Source: Eledone cirrhosa (lineage: Eukaryota; Mollusca; Cephalopoda; Octopoda; Eledonidae). Taken from it: 64,000 bases of DNA. The notes under the pieces are model-generated. The model was not told where the DNA came from. It saw only the letters and a list, made by a program, of their open reading frames with translations, and searched no databases. A program made the translations under genes and the position numbers. This document shows positions 55,191 to 64,000 of this stretch, one piece after another. The DNA lies in NCBI GenBank assembly GCA_964016885.1, contig OZ024743.1:177074074-177138073 (forward strand), written 5' to 3'. Positions within the stretch are counted from its first letter, which is position 1, and the number at the start of each line of letters is the position of its first letter.

Positions 55191-57128
55191 TTACCGTACT
55201 TTTGGTAGAGGAGGGATGGTTTTTACATCCCTTTTCACTTGATCGTCTGGTGAAGGGACCGTTGAATCGTCCCTTCGGCTGGTCGTCGGCTCTTCTAAGA
55301 GAATGTCTGCATATACTCTTCGATTGATGGTTCCTCCTAGGTCCCTGAAATCACCAACTGCGTTGGGGAATTTCGTTTTAATGTTTGTGTATTGTTTCTG
55401 TGCTATTTTTAGCAGTCTTATGTTAGTTGGCGTTTTGATTGGTGCTGGTATTATGTAGTCCTGTTGTGAAATGTCTGTGTGTTCAATTATGTAAGTCATT
55501 AGTTTCTTGTTGTGTGTGTTTATTGCCGTGCATTTGTTTTTCTGGGGGTGGGGTGTGGTTCTGCTATTTTCTTGTCGTTGTTGCTGGGTGTGTGTGTTTT
55601 GTTGTTGTGTTTGCGATGTTGGTGCTTGTGGTGGTGGTGTTGAAGGTGTTGTTGGCGGTGGGGTTGTCGCCGGTGGTGATGGTGGTGCTAGTGTGGGTGG
55701 TGATGGTGTTGCTGGTGTTGCTGCTGTGGGTCTCTTTGCAGTAGACTTTACCCTTTTCTCATTTCTTTCCTCCCTTTTCAAAGGCGACGATGCGCTGCTT
55801 CTGCGTTTGTGCCTTCTTACGACCTTTTGCCATCCCTCTCCCACCTCACACTCCATGCCTGATTCTGTGAGGTCGGGGAGGGGTACCAGCTCCACTCTTT
55901 CACTTGTTGTTGTTGGTGATGTTTGCACTGGAGTCTCTGTTGCAGCTGCATTTGGTATTGCTGTTGTTGTTGTTAATATTTCCACTGCTGCTGCTGTTTT
56001 TGATTTCCGTGGCGTGGGTATGGGTGCCACGGACCTATCGTTCCTGGTTGCCGCTTGTCCTGTTGCTGGTAGCCGTGGAGCCGGATTCGGAAGGAGGGGG
56101 GTTTTCTCCTTTCTCAGGGTCTTCTCGTTGCAGAAGGCCCTGAGGTGAGTCTTCGATCCACAGCGAAAGCATTTCGAGCGTTTGCCCTCAACACTTATGG
56201 GCAGTTGAGTGCCGTTATCGAAGTCTATCACATTCGGGATAGCTTCGATGCACTCCTGGTTGGTTTGGATTAGCATCTCAATGGAGGTGCCGACCCAATC
56301 TTCTCTTACTTTTTTCTGTACTTGCAGTACAGTTGTTTTGTCCTCGATTCCGACGAGGACAGACGCGGCCAGCCAAGAAGGGGCCATTCCGGGGGGGACG
56401 TGGGTCAGTTTGACCCTCACAATTTTTTGCCCGCAGTAGGAGGGCACCAACACCATTTGCTCGCTCCTTAGGGTCACTACTGATTGGGCCTTTGCCTCCT
56501 GGGGTGTGGCAAAAAGTACGTCTACGGTGGCATATTTTTTGCCTCGGGTGATGTGCGTTTTCCGCTGCCACACAGACCCCAAGGCTTTTTGTATCTGAGC
56601 CTCTGTGGCTCTTTCCACCCTACGGTATTTTGTACTTACTGTACGGTACGTGACCGTACAGTGCTGTTGGGTTTCGAAAAATTTTTCCGCTGCCTTGCAG
56701 ATTGCTCGGTGTCCATTCTTTGTCACCATCTTCTTCGCTTCCTCTAATTCCTCATTTGTTATGAGGATTGTTTCCAAGTTTTTCGCAATGCCTGCAAATG
56801 AGATTGGTTTTTCTTTGCTGCTATTGTTGTTGTTGTCGTCAGAGCTGGTGGTACTTTTGTTGTTGCTGCAGGTACTACGACTACTGCCTCCGCCGCTGTT
56901 GCTGTGGTTGTTGTTGGTGTTGCTGCTGCTAATGCTGTTGTTGTTTATGCTGCTGGTGATGCTGTTGCGGCTGCTACTGTTGTTTTCATTGTCACTGTTG
57001 CTGTTGTTATTACGGCTGCTACTGCTATTATTCCTGACGTCAGACGAATGAACTGGGTTTTCGTATTTCCCGCACACCTGTTTCGTTGTTGTCGTCGTCG
57101 TCGTGGAGAAACCTTGCACGCTTTGCAC
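55191..57128 (-). CDS. LINE E ORF1, CCHC nucleic-acid-binding protein (645 aa)
   Basis: Open throughout. Residues about 30-115 are Ser/Asn-rich. A conserved region SFAGIAKNLETILITNEELE follows, then a knuckle CFRCGSKTHLRAFC near residue 335, and a long Pro/Thr/Ala-rich tail with basic RRHKRRSSASS. Longer than A's ORF1 (514). Function inferred: binding of element RNA. Confidence 0.78.
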   Translation of the reverse strand: MQSVQGFSTTTTTTTKQVCGKYENPVHSSDVRNNSSSSRNNNSNSDNENNSSSRNSITSSINNNSISSSNTNNNHSNSGGGSSRSTCSNNKSTTSSDDNNNNSSKEKPISFAGIAKNLETILITNEELEEAKKMVTKNGHRAICKAAEKFFETQQHCTVTYRTVSTKYRRVERATEAQIQKALGSVWQRKTHITRGKKYATVDVLFATPQEAKAQSVVTLRSEQMVLVPSYCGQKIVRVKLTHVPPGMAPSWLAASVLVGIEDKTTVLQVQKKVREDWVGTSIEMLIQTNQECIEAIPNVIDFDNGTQLPISVEGKRSKCFRCGSKTHLRAFCNEKTLRKEKTPLLPNPAPRLPATGQAATRNDRSVAPIPTPRKSKTAAAVEILTTTTAIPNAAATETPVQTSPTTTSERVELVPLPDLTESGMECEVGEGWQKVVRRHKRRSSASSPLKREERNEKRVKSTAKRPTAATPATPSPPTLAPPSPPATTPPPTTPSTPPPQAPTSQTQQQNTHTQQQRQENSRTTPHPQKNKCTAINTHNKKLMTYIIEHTDISQQDYIIPAPIKTPTNIRLLKIAQKQYTNIKTKFPNAVGDFRDLGGTINRRVYADILLEEPTTSRRDDSTVPSPDDQVKRDVKTIPPLPKVR

Positions 57129-57513
57129 GAGACTTTTCTTTTCTTTTCTTTCGTCACTTGCGAAAGAGAAGGGAGGGAGAGAGACACATTTAAAGAAGGG
57201 AGGGAGAGAGACAATCTTCTCTCTGCTGTAGGGATGATTGAGGAAGAAGAAGACGGAATGAGTGGGAGTGACGTATGAAATTTCTTTTTCGTAGCCATGT
57301 TGTTTTTTTGTTTAAAATGAATATTGGGTACAAAACCCCAATAACTGGTTATTTAACCCCGAAGGGCCAAATAACGGACAGAAAGACCCCTCTCACGAGG
57401 AGGAGGGTGTCTTTATCAACAATTTGGTTCAAGTTTTAAACAATTTACAATTGTTTTAACGGTTAAAAATTACTATACCTTACAGAGCCGAGCCTCCGTC
57501 AACCTTGGCATTC

Positions 57514-57706
57514 AATAATAATAATTGTTTCTACTTTTGGCACAAGGCCAGCAATTATTCCAGTGCATTACTGGTACTTTATTTTATCGACCCCGTAAGG
57601 ATGAAAGGCAAAGTTAACCTCGGCGGGATTTGAACTCGGATCATAAAGGGAGGTAACTCTATGCTTCAAAGCATGGCGTCCGACCCTTACCGATACTGCC
57701 AATCCA
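57514..57706 (-). mobile_element. OK/OR-like SINE whose (ATT)n tail hosts LINE E
   Basis: Full core from 'aattgtttctacttttggca' to 'ccgatactgccaatcca'. On the minus strand its 3' tail is ATTATTATT, and LINE E begins right after it. Confidence 0.85.
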
Positions 57707-57744
57707 ATAATAATAATAATAGTACACTATTAATAATTATTAAT

Positions 57745-58046
57745 GCACTCGTGCAATGCCTGTGCGTGACGAATATTTTTAAAGTGAGGAAAGACTGTGC
57801 ACTGAGCCAATCCCACTCTCTGAGCGACAGTAGCTATAACCCGAAAAGAAGAAAAGATCAACATCATCGGTAACTACTGAGCCGCAGGTTTTATATCGGA
57901 GTTAACCCAGTTTCCTGAGATGCCTTCTCCTAGAAGAATGCCCTGACAAGGGCTAGGGGTTCTTCACTCCCAGTGGTTTAACTGCGCGATCGGGCATCCA
58001 GCCCGATTATTTCTATGTTTTCGCGCGCGCAAAAAAAAAAAAAAAT
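57745..58046 (+). repeat. A-tailed repeat shared with 47744-47996
   Basis: Longer copy with 'cgatcgggcatccagcccga', 'tttcgcgcgcgc' and poly(A) at 58031-58045. CA-rich DNA follows to 58185. Confidence 0.6.
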
Positions 58047-58289
58047 CACTTATTGACACTTATACATACGACATACACACACACGCATACATATGCGCGC
58101 ACACAACAACACTCATACATACAACAAACACACACACACGCTACTCTACTCACTTACACGCACACACACACATATATATAAATATATATATTACCGTCAT
58201 TACTGATACAAGATTACAAGATTATGTCAACTGTTGACTTTCAAGAGTTTGTATAGTTGAAGCCGATCGTATTACAGTCCAGCATTACT

Positions 58290-58513
58290 ATAATTGCTTT
58301 ACAGCATAGAGTTATGGCTCTCCACGGAGTCAACAAAAGAGAGTACCAGTGATGCGTTGGGCCAGTCGCTGGATCCGTGCCAAAAGCAGAAACATTATTA
58401 TTAAAGCCGAGGTTGACTTTGCCTTTCATCCTTACGGGGTCGATGAAATAAAGTACCAGTAACACACTGGGTAATTGCTGGCCTTGTGCCTAAAGTAGAA
58501 ACAATTATTATTA
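58290..58513 (+). mobile_element. Two SINE pieces in tandem
   Basis: A decayed piece ('agagtaccagtgatgcgttg', 'gtgccaaaagcagaaacatt') and a better one from 58404 ('gccgaggttgactttgcctt' to 'taaagtagaaacaatta'). Confidence 0.65.
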
Positions 58514-58524
58514 AAGTTGTTTTC

Positions 58525-58593
58525 TTAAGGCCAGGTCGCTGGTGATGGTGATGGCGGCGGCGGTGGCGGTGGTGGTGGCAGTTGATGTTGTTG

Positions 58594-58630
<37 letters not shown>

Positions 58631-58820
58631 GTTATTTTGAGTTTTTTTTTTGTTTGTTTTTTTTTCCTTCCCTTTTCTTTTTTCTTTTCCCTTCCTTTTT
58701 TATGTTTTGATGCCGTTGTTGTTGTTGTTGTTGTAATTGTTGTAAATGTTCATTTCAGTGCATTCTGAAGCTGTTGTTGCTGTAAACATTAGTGCCGGTG
58801 TTGTTGTTGTTGTTGTAGAT
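58525..58820. repeat. (GGC/GGT)n, (TG)n and (GTT)n tracts
   Basis: ggcggcggtggcggtgg near 58553-58580, tg at 58595-58627, T-rich to 58700, gtt at 58709-58735 and 58800-58817. 58820-59270 holds CA repeats and otherwise nothing. Confidence 0.85.
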
Positions 58821-59280
58821 GTTGGGGTTGAAATCTGAGTGATGTATATACACACATATACATACACACACACATATATATATACATTCAACAGAGAGTA
58901 GAGAGTTTGACAACAGGTCGATGACTTTAGTCTAGATAGGGTATGGTATGGTAATGACATGTGATGGTGGGGAGAGAGTGTAGACGTTATTGTGGTGGTG
59001 GGGACAGTGAGATGTATTTAGTTTTCTTTTCTTAGCAAAATTTGAATTTTAGCCATGTTATATTGAGATGTAAGTAAATGTAAAATGTAAAATATAAATA
59101 AGGATTGCTCTGCTAAAATATACTAAAATATTTGTGTAACTTCCACAAACTTCTGTCGTGACATTCCCGAGTCCAGTGACCAAAAAATTGTTGTATTTTG
59201 ATGTTTCAGAATACAAAAATTAATTAAAAACTTACCCCACGAAAAGACAGCGTGTGTTGTCCTATCTATAAGCTCCCTCA

Positions 59281-59352
59281 CACATACATACATACATACA
59301 TACATACATACATACATACATACATACATACATACATACATACATACATACT
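59281..59352. repeat. (CATA)n left of the RLE-LINE fragment
   Basis: About eighteen units. The coding fragment starts right after it. Confidence 0.92.
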
Positions 59353-59960
59353 TACATGCGAAAAATGTCATCTCGCTACTACCTCCCCATGAGACACGAT
59401 GTGATAGCTAGAACCATCTGGAACGCACTTCGAAAAACAAAATTAACAACAAACGAGGAAGAATATATTGAGACAGATGGCACTAAGGAATACTGGTGGA
59501 ACCTGAAAATAAAAACTGCCACCAAATTAAAGCACAACCGGCCTGATATTGTTGTTTGGGACCACACATTGAAAACGTGTTCTGTTGTGGAGATCAGCTG
59601 CCCACTTGTGTAAACGTTGCCAGAAAAATACAGGAGAAGGAGGACATCTACGGACCATTGATGAGGAGTTTACAAATCCAGTATCCAAGATACACTTTTA
59701 GCTTCATACCCATCATTATTGGAGCTACGGGTTATATACCAACCCGCTTGGACCAAAATATGACTGAACTTGGATTTGCGGACAAAAAGCGCAGCTCCCT
59801 AATTCATAGTCTACAAATGGCTGCGATAGCTGGCACCTTCAACATTTGCAAAACATTCTTGCGATTCAAGGGATGACAATTTCTTTTCTTTTACAACCTT
59901 GCCACCAGGAAGGTGGCCGGTCAAAAAAAATATACTCGAAATTAAGAGAAAGAGATAACA
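59353..59960 (+). mobile_element. RLE-type LINE 3' fragment between CATA repeats
   Basis: Covers the C-terminal coding end and a short 3' UTR ('accaggaaggtggccggtca') that runs into acatacatacatac at 59959-59985. Both ends therefore abut the same tetranucleotide. Confidence 0.65.
59356..59876 (+). pseudogene. Restriction-like endonuclease end of an RLE-class LINE, one frameshift
   Basis: The first frame (59356-59613) contains YYLPMRHDVIARTIWN, KHNRPDIVVWDHTLKTCSVV and EISCPLV, then stops. The second (to 59876) continues NVARKIQEKEDIYGPLMRSL, SFIPIIIGATGYIP, TELGF and AGTFNICKTFLRFKG. RPDIVVWD plus VVEIS fits a PD-(D/E)XK-type core as in R2/NeSL/Hero-class elements. The break at about 59600-59613 is a single-base shift. 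Upstream domains (RT) are absent. Confidence 0.65.
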
Positions 59961-60039
59961 TACATACATACTTACATACATACATATATATCCAATCTAA
60001 CCGAATCCAGGGATTTCTCTCTCCTGTCAGAGAAACCCC

Positions 60040-60105
60040 TTTTCGTTTGGTTTTGGTTATGTCTTCACGGGTGTAGCTGTACTCATCACGCTTCGACAAT
60101 TGTGT
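60040..60105 (+). repeat. Repeat shared with 47555-47625
   Basis: See the words listed for the other copy. It lies just beyond the RLE-LINE fragment and may be further 3' sequence of a related repeat. Confidence 0.5.
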
Positions 60106-60489
60106 GTTGGTGAGGCTATTTAAGCCATACCGAAGGAAAAATACATTCCTTAGGAACCTTGTGCTGAAATCTATTTTACCCACACAGATTACCGGACAAA
60201 GCAACTAGGAAAACGTAAGTTAATTAGTGGAGATGAGCGGTGTTCATGACGTCTGAAGGTTCTTCCAGATTACTGAAATTGATCCAATAGATGTCAAAGT
60301 AAGCCAATGTTTGTAGGAAAACATGGGTAGAAGAGAACCACTCAAGTAGTCCTTCAAATGACGACATGGAGATATTAAACCTGCTCCGGTGTGAAGTCTA
60401 CTACCCAGCTAGGTGTGTTAAAATTATACAATGGTGTATACTATTTACAAAAAAAAAAAAATACCATAACACTAATAGTTTTTTTATCG

Positions 60490-60720
60490 TTATATCGTAG
60501 GCTTCCTCTTTGTACCAGTCTCCGTTAAGATCTCTGCTGTCATTGGTTCCCGCACTGCTGATTTCCTCTGTAAAATCACTGGGACAGCAACCTGCTTGAG
60601 GTGGAGCCCCCGTGAGATGGGGTGGCTGCTGCAGTGGGTATATCTGTCCATTCCCCACAATAATACCTGTGCAATTTTGTCGGCGGGTCTCCGCAGAAAC
60701 ACCGCCCTGAACGAGGCGTG
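60490..60720 (-). other. Unassigned open frames, two overlapping
   Basis: Minus-strand frames of 70 and 85 codons (60702-60490, 60658-60401) have ordinary composition (FLRRPADKIAQVLLWGMDRY; SAGTNDSRDLNGDWYKEE). I recognise neither. 60110-60490 and 60720-60910 show nothing else. Confidence 0.2.
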
Positions 60721-60911
60721 TCTGCTCCTTTCTCTCTTTTGTTCCTTAATTCTTTTTTTTTCTTTTCATTTCCTTTTTATCTTGTTTTGTTCTTTTTTAT
60801 AGTGTGTTTTATTTTTGTATAAACAACTTTGTAATATTTACGTTTTTATAGCACAAATTAGATAAAATATTTAACGATGGTAATAAAAGAAAATGTGGAA
60901 ATGTTTTAAAA

Positions 60912-61030
60912 TAAAAGTTGTCGTTGTAGGACCCCCCCCCCTCCCCACCCACAATCGTCGCAGGCCCCCTCATGTCGTCGTAGACCCCCTCACAGTCATC
61001 GTAGGCCCCCTTACAATCGTTGCCAGACAT
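60912..61030. repeat. ~20-bp minisatellite, C-rich
   Basis: Four to five units of the form 'gtcgtaggccccctcacaat'. Confidence 0.7.
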
Positions 61031-61201
61031 GTGTGATACTACTAATTGGATGGTTAAAACTTTCACCTCACATGTCATTTGCTGTTCTAATGGTTTACAG
61101 GGAATCTAAAGATTACACAGGCTGAAGTATCAACGGGATCACCTCAAAAAGTAATGAACTTAATTTAATATTGTAATTCGATGAGATCTGTCACTACACT
61201 T

Positions 61202-61501
61202 CTATACGTCCAGTACCAAACCCGCCTTAACATCCCCATACTTCTTTACATCCAGTACCAAACCCTCTGGAACATCCCTACACTTCTCTACGCCCGGTAC
61301 TAAACCCTCCTTAACATTCCTAGACTTCTCTACGTCCGGTACTAAACCCTCCTTAACATTCCTACACTTCTCTACGTCCGGAACTAAACCCTCCTGAACA
61401 TGCTCCTTTAAATGGAAAGATATCAAACGACTCTGAATCATATCATGAAGGAAATATGAAAACTTTTCTGATCCAATATTCCAGGCTACTCTTTTATCCA
61501 A
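61202..61501 (-). repeat. 42-bp minisatellite with an open 14-residue repeat frame
   Basis: The minus frame reads EGLVPDVEKCRNVK, EGLVPDVEKSRNVK, EGLVPGVEKCRDVP, EGLVLDVKKYGDVK, then AGLVLDV, after about 32 non-repeated residues. The DNA unit is exactly 42 bases, so copy number does not disturb the frame. No splice sites or homologue recognised; coding status open. Confidence 0.6.
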
Positions 61502-61618
61502 TGACTCGTATTTGCTGTCATAAGGAAAGCTAAGTTCGTGATATAAATTTATTTAATGACCCATATTTACTGTCATAAGGAAAGCTAAATAACCTTGTTC
61601 GTGATATAAATTCATTTA
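61501..61618. repeat. Two-copy direct repeat of ~57 bases
   Basis: 'tgctgtcataaggaaagcta' and 'gttcgtgatataaatt' occur twice in order (61512-61550, 61569-61612). Confidence 0.75.
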
Positions 61619-62521
61619 AGAGGTGGATTGAACTTTTAGCTTCAAGATAAAACTGTTGGAATCTACAGCAACAGGATACTAAATTTTGTGTTTTCCACAG
61701 CCGCCATGATGAATTCAAATAATAGCTCTCACATAAAGGTAGGCTTGTGCTTTGTACAGATGTTAATTTTGTCATGGTGACTCTTGGTTGTGAACATAAC
61801 GTAGATGTGTGGCTATTTGGAGTTTTTCAGAAGATTTATTTATAATAATATATAATTTACCAGTTTCAAGGGTTTCGTGATTTTTCAAAGTCAAGAAAGA
61901 TAGGGAAGTGTGGCTATAGCGACAAAATGTGTGGCTATTATCTTTTTATCCTCACCAACCATGTATGTATTATCGACTTCGTTTGTCACTGTCCACCTGT
62001 AGCTGCGAATGAGCATGTAAACAAAATTATATTTACGATTTGCTTCTTATTGTGGAGACAGGCATATTCTCTTCTTTCTTCAATTGATTTTAATTCAGTC
62101 ACAGGGATTCTTGGTCATGCATATAAATAGATGAGTGACTATTGGTCTTTGATTCCTCAAAGGTCAGCTTCAAAGAAACCCTTCTTCAGAATAAAGCTAG
62201 TTGTAGTTCCTGTCTGTTTGTTTGTTTGTTCACGAACTCCTCCTATGGTTTTGGAGATAGACCCCCATTACCATATATATTCTGAAACTAAATTGCCCAG
62301 GGTACATGGATAAGTATATTTCATTTTAATCAAAGGGTTCCTCGAGGGGGTTCCCAGAGGGCCCAAATCCCCGCTGAAAATTGTTTCCTTTCGATTTATA
62401 TGAAAGTTAAACCATAGGTAAATGACAAGATATGATGCCTAATCACAAAGTTTCAGCAAATTTCAATAAAATTAGGACACCTTAATGGGGGTTAAACTCC
62501 CTATAATGAACATTTTAGCCA

Positions 62522-63235
62522 ATAAATGGAACAAGATGTGTTGTAACAAGATTGCATGAGAACTTGATTGAAGCAACCATTATATTCGGGGCTTACAAAG
62601 GTCAAGCTCTTCTCATTCCGAGGATTTCACTTATACGAAGTGATAGCGAGTTGCCTTTTACATTCAAGAAGCTGCAGTTCCCAGTGAGGCCATGCTTTGC
62701 CATAAGCATCGATAAGAGTCAAGGTCAAACTTTCAAAACTATTGTTATAGATCTGACAAACCCATGTTTCAGTTATGGCATGTTTTATGTGGCTTTTTCA
62801 AGGACTGGAACTTCAAAAAATCTATACATTTTAGCCAATCAAAGAAAGACAAAAAATGTTGTTTACCCTGAAGTTTTTCATTAGGACAAAGTATGGAATA
62901 TATTTTCATGTATTTATTATGTTAAAAAATGAATAATTAAACTTTGAATTTCTAATTTGAAAATAATGCTTTACACAAAAATGAAATGATCAATTTTGAA
63001 TTGATATTTTGAAAAAAGATATTTATAAGAATAAGATTTAATAATGTAATTTTCATTTGATATAATACAAAAAATAATGTTTTCCAATTTTTCATGCATT
63101 ACATTTTACATTGAGTAATATTGAAATGCAGAGATTTTCTCCATAAATTATATCACTGATTTAAAATCAATCATTTTCTTACAAAAAAACAAAAAAAAAA
63201 TTCTGAAACGCAGAAAGGCGCGGGTAATTCAGCTA

Positions 63236-63236
<1 letters not shown>
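62522..63236 (+). mobile_element. Helitron 3' part with helicase end and CTAG terminus
   Basis: The coding end of a Pif1-type helicase is followed by an AT-rich 3' region and 'cgcgggtaattcagctag', a Helitron-like CTAG (CTRR) terminus at 63233-63236, then T of the (TA)n target. A short cgc/gcg stem lies just before. 61826-62520 is probably more of the same element but has no readable domain. Confidence 0.75.
62525..62884 (+). pseudogene. Helitron helicase C-terminal fragment
   Basis: Reads NGTRCVVTRLHENLIEATI, GQALLIPRISLI, LPFTFKKLQFPVRPCFAISI, DKSQGQTFKTIVIDL and YGMFYVAFSRTGTSKNLYIL before tag. These are the last helicase motifs of Helitron Rep/Hel proteins (SQGQT and YVAFSR). The Rep domain and most helicase motifs are missing upstream, so it is a remnant. 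Confidence 0.82.
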
Positions 63237-63304
<68 letters not shown>

Positions 63305-63433
63305 AGAAGAAGAAGAAGAAGAAGAAGAAGAAGAAGAAGAAGAAGAAGAAGAAAAAGAAAAAGAAAAAGAAGAAGAAGAAGAAGAAGAAGAAGAAGAAGA
63401 AGAAGAAGAAGAAGAAGAAGAAGAAGAAGAAGA
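63237..63433. repeat. (TA)n, (GA)n, (GAA)n compound microsatellite
   Basis: TA at 63237-63278, GA at 63279-63304, GAA with three AAG-shifted interruptions (63353-63369) to 63433. Confidence 0.93.
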
Positions 63434-63689
63434 CATATAGTTATACATTTATTAAAATAAGATGGAAAATCCAAACCTATAGTTTAAAAAGTAGTCTTGT
63501 TTTATTTTCTTCTCTACTTTGCATCAGACATATCTTTTAGTGCTCATCAATTATCAAACAGACATACCGGGGAAGCAGTTACCTTAGTAACGCTTTTCCA
63601 TGACAGAAATGTGTTACTAAAGATGTCTACTGTATCTATCAGAATATATATATCAACTCCATTATCAGTGCGCGCGCACTGGCATGCCC

Positions 63690-63790
63690 CCCCCCCTCCG
63701 CACGCCAACCCACACGTCCGCCCGCACGCCCACCCGCACGCACGGACGCATGCACGCACGCACGCACGCACGTACCTACACACACACATA
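63690..63790. repeat. (GCAC)n/(CA)n alternating tract
   Basis: cgcccgcacgcccacccgca passing into gcacgcacgcac and cacaca; alternating purine-pyrimidine DNA. The last 160 bases hold a possible splice acceptor (tttccatttcag at 63856) with an open frame to the window end, not assignable. Confidence 0.7.
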
Positions 63791-64000
63791 CACCCACATG
63801 CTTACGCACGTGCTCAAGTAGAGCTCTTTTTATAAAACGGTTTTTTTCCATTTCAGGTAGACGCCTGCCATCACCCACTAAAAAACAAATCATACACAAA
63901 ATGCCAGCACCAACAGTTTTGCAAGAGATGTCAACATGAATGGACCTGTTATTTTTATCTAAAGACATTTTTTCCAATTCCATCCCGCACATCCCCTCAA

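Larger units (their letters stand above)
51479..57513 (-). mobile_element. LINE copy E, (ATT)n-associated, full length and nearly intact
   Basis: About 6.0 kb: 3' end 'gatttctttattaaccacaa', ORF2, ORF1, 5' UTR ending 'ccttggcattc', then aataataataattg of a SINE tail. ORF1 is open; ORF2 has one visible frameshift. Confidence 0.87.

Overview
The window is animal nuclear DNA. The best fit is a cephalopod mollusc (octopus or squid type): tRNA-derived SINEs resembling the OK/OR families I remember from octopus recur about twenty times, together with long GATA, CATA, GA, TA and GAA microsatellites, many kinds of non-LTR retrotransposon, a Helitron and several MITE-like repeats. This is from pattern and memory; no database was searched. 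Most long open frames here belong to mobile elements.

One host gene can be reconstructed from splice sites. Six phase-consistent coding exons on the minus strand (24956 down to 11789) encode the first 215 residues of an acidic, then coiled-coil protein that I read as the orthologue of CCDC138 (coiled-coil domain-containing 138). It starts at an ATG in good context. A candidate 5' UTR exon lies near 29160-29204. The remaining exons lie left of the window or beyond the LINE cluster at 1-10711. Its introns hold SINEs, MITEs, a (GAA)n run and LINE remnants.

The second theme is a family of two-ORF LINEs (Tx1/L1-like by motif order), all on the minus strand. ORF1 has an Asn-rich start and a CCHC knuckle. 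ORF2 has an APE-type endonuclease, a YADD reverse transcriptase and a Cys/His tail. Copies: A (1-4681), a 3' fragment A' (about 4723-4978), B (5026-10711), C (about 37574-43272), D (48561-51424) and E (51479-57513), plus 3' fragments near 15.6-15.9 kb. A, A' and B sit head to tail in (GATA)n; C splits a minisatellite rich in 'gatatag'. D and E sit in (ATT)n, which in E's case is the tail of a SINE. The pattern suggests two subfamilies with different simple-repeat targets.

Region by region: 1-10.7 kb, LINEs A/A'/B; 10.8-29.2 kb, CCDC138 with its introns; 29.9-30.7 kb, a foldback element with a MITE nested inside; 31.6-35.1 kb, an RLE-LINE remnant followed by an RTE-like LINE whose 5' half is inverted; 35.8-37.1 kb, LINE and MITE remnants; 37.3-44.1 kb, minisatellite split by LINE C; 44.5-48.5 kb, SINEs, hairpins and microsatellites; 48.5-57.7 kb, the D-E-SINE nest; 57.7-64 kb, an RLE-LINE fragment between CATA repeats, a 42-bp minisatellite with an open 14-residue frame, and the 3' end of a Helitron.
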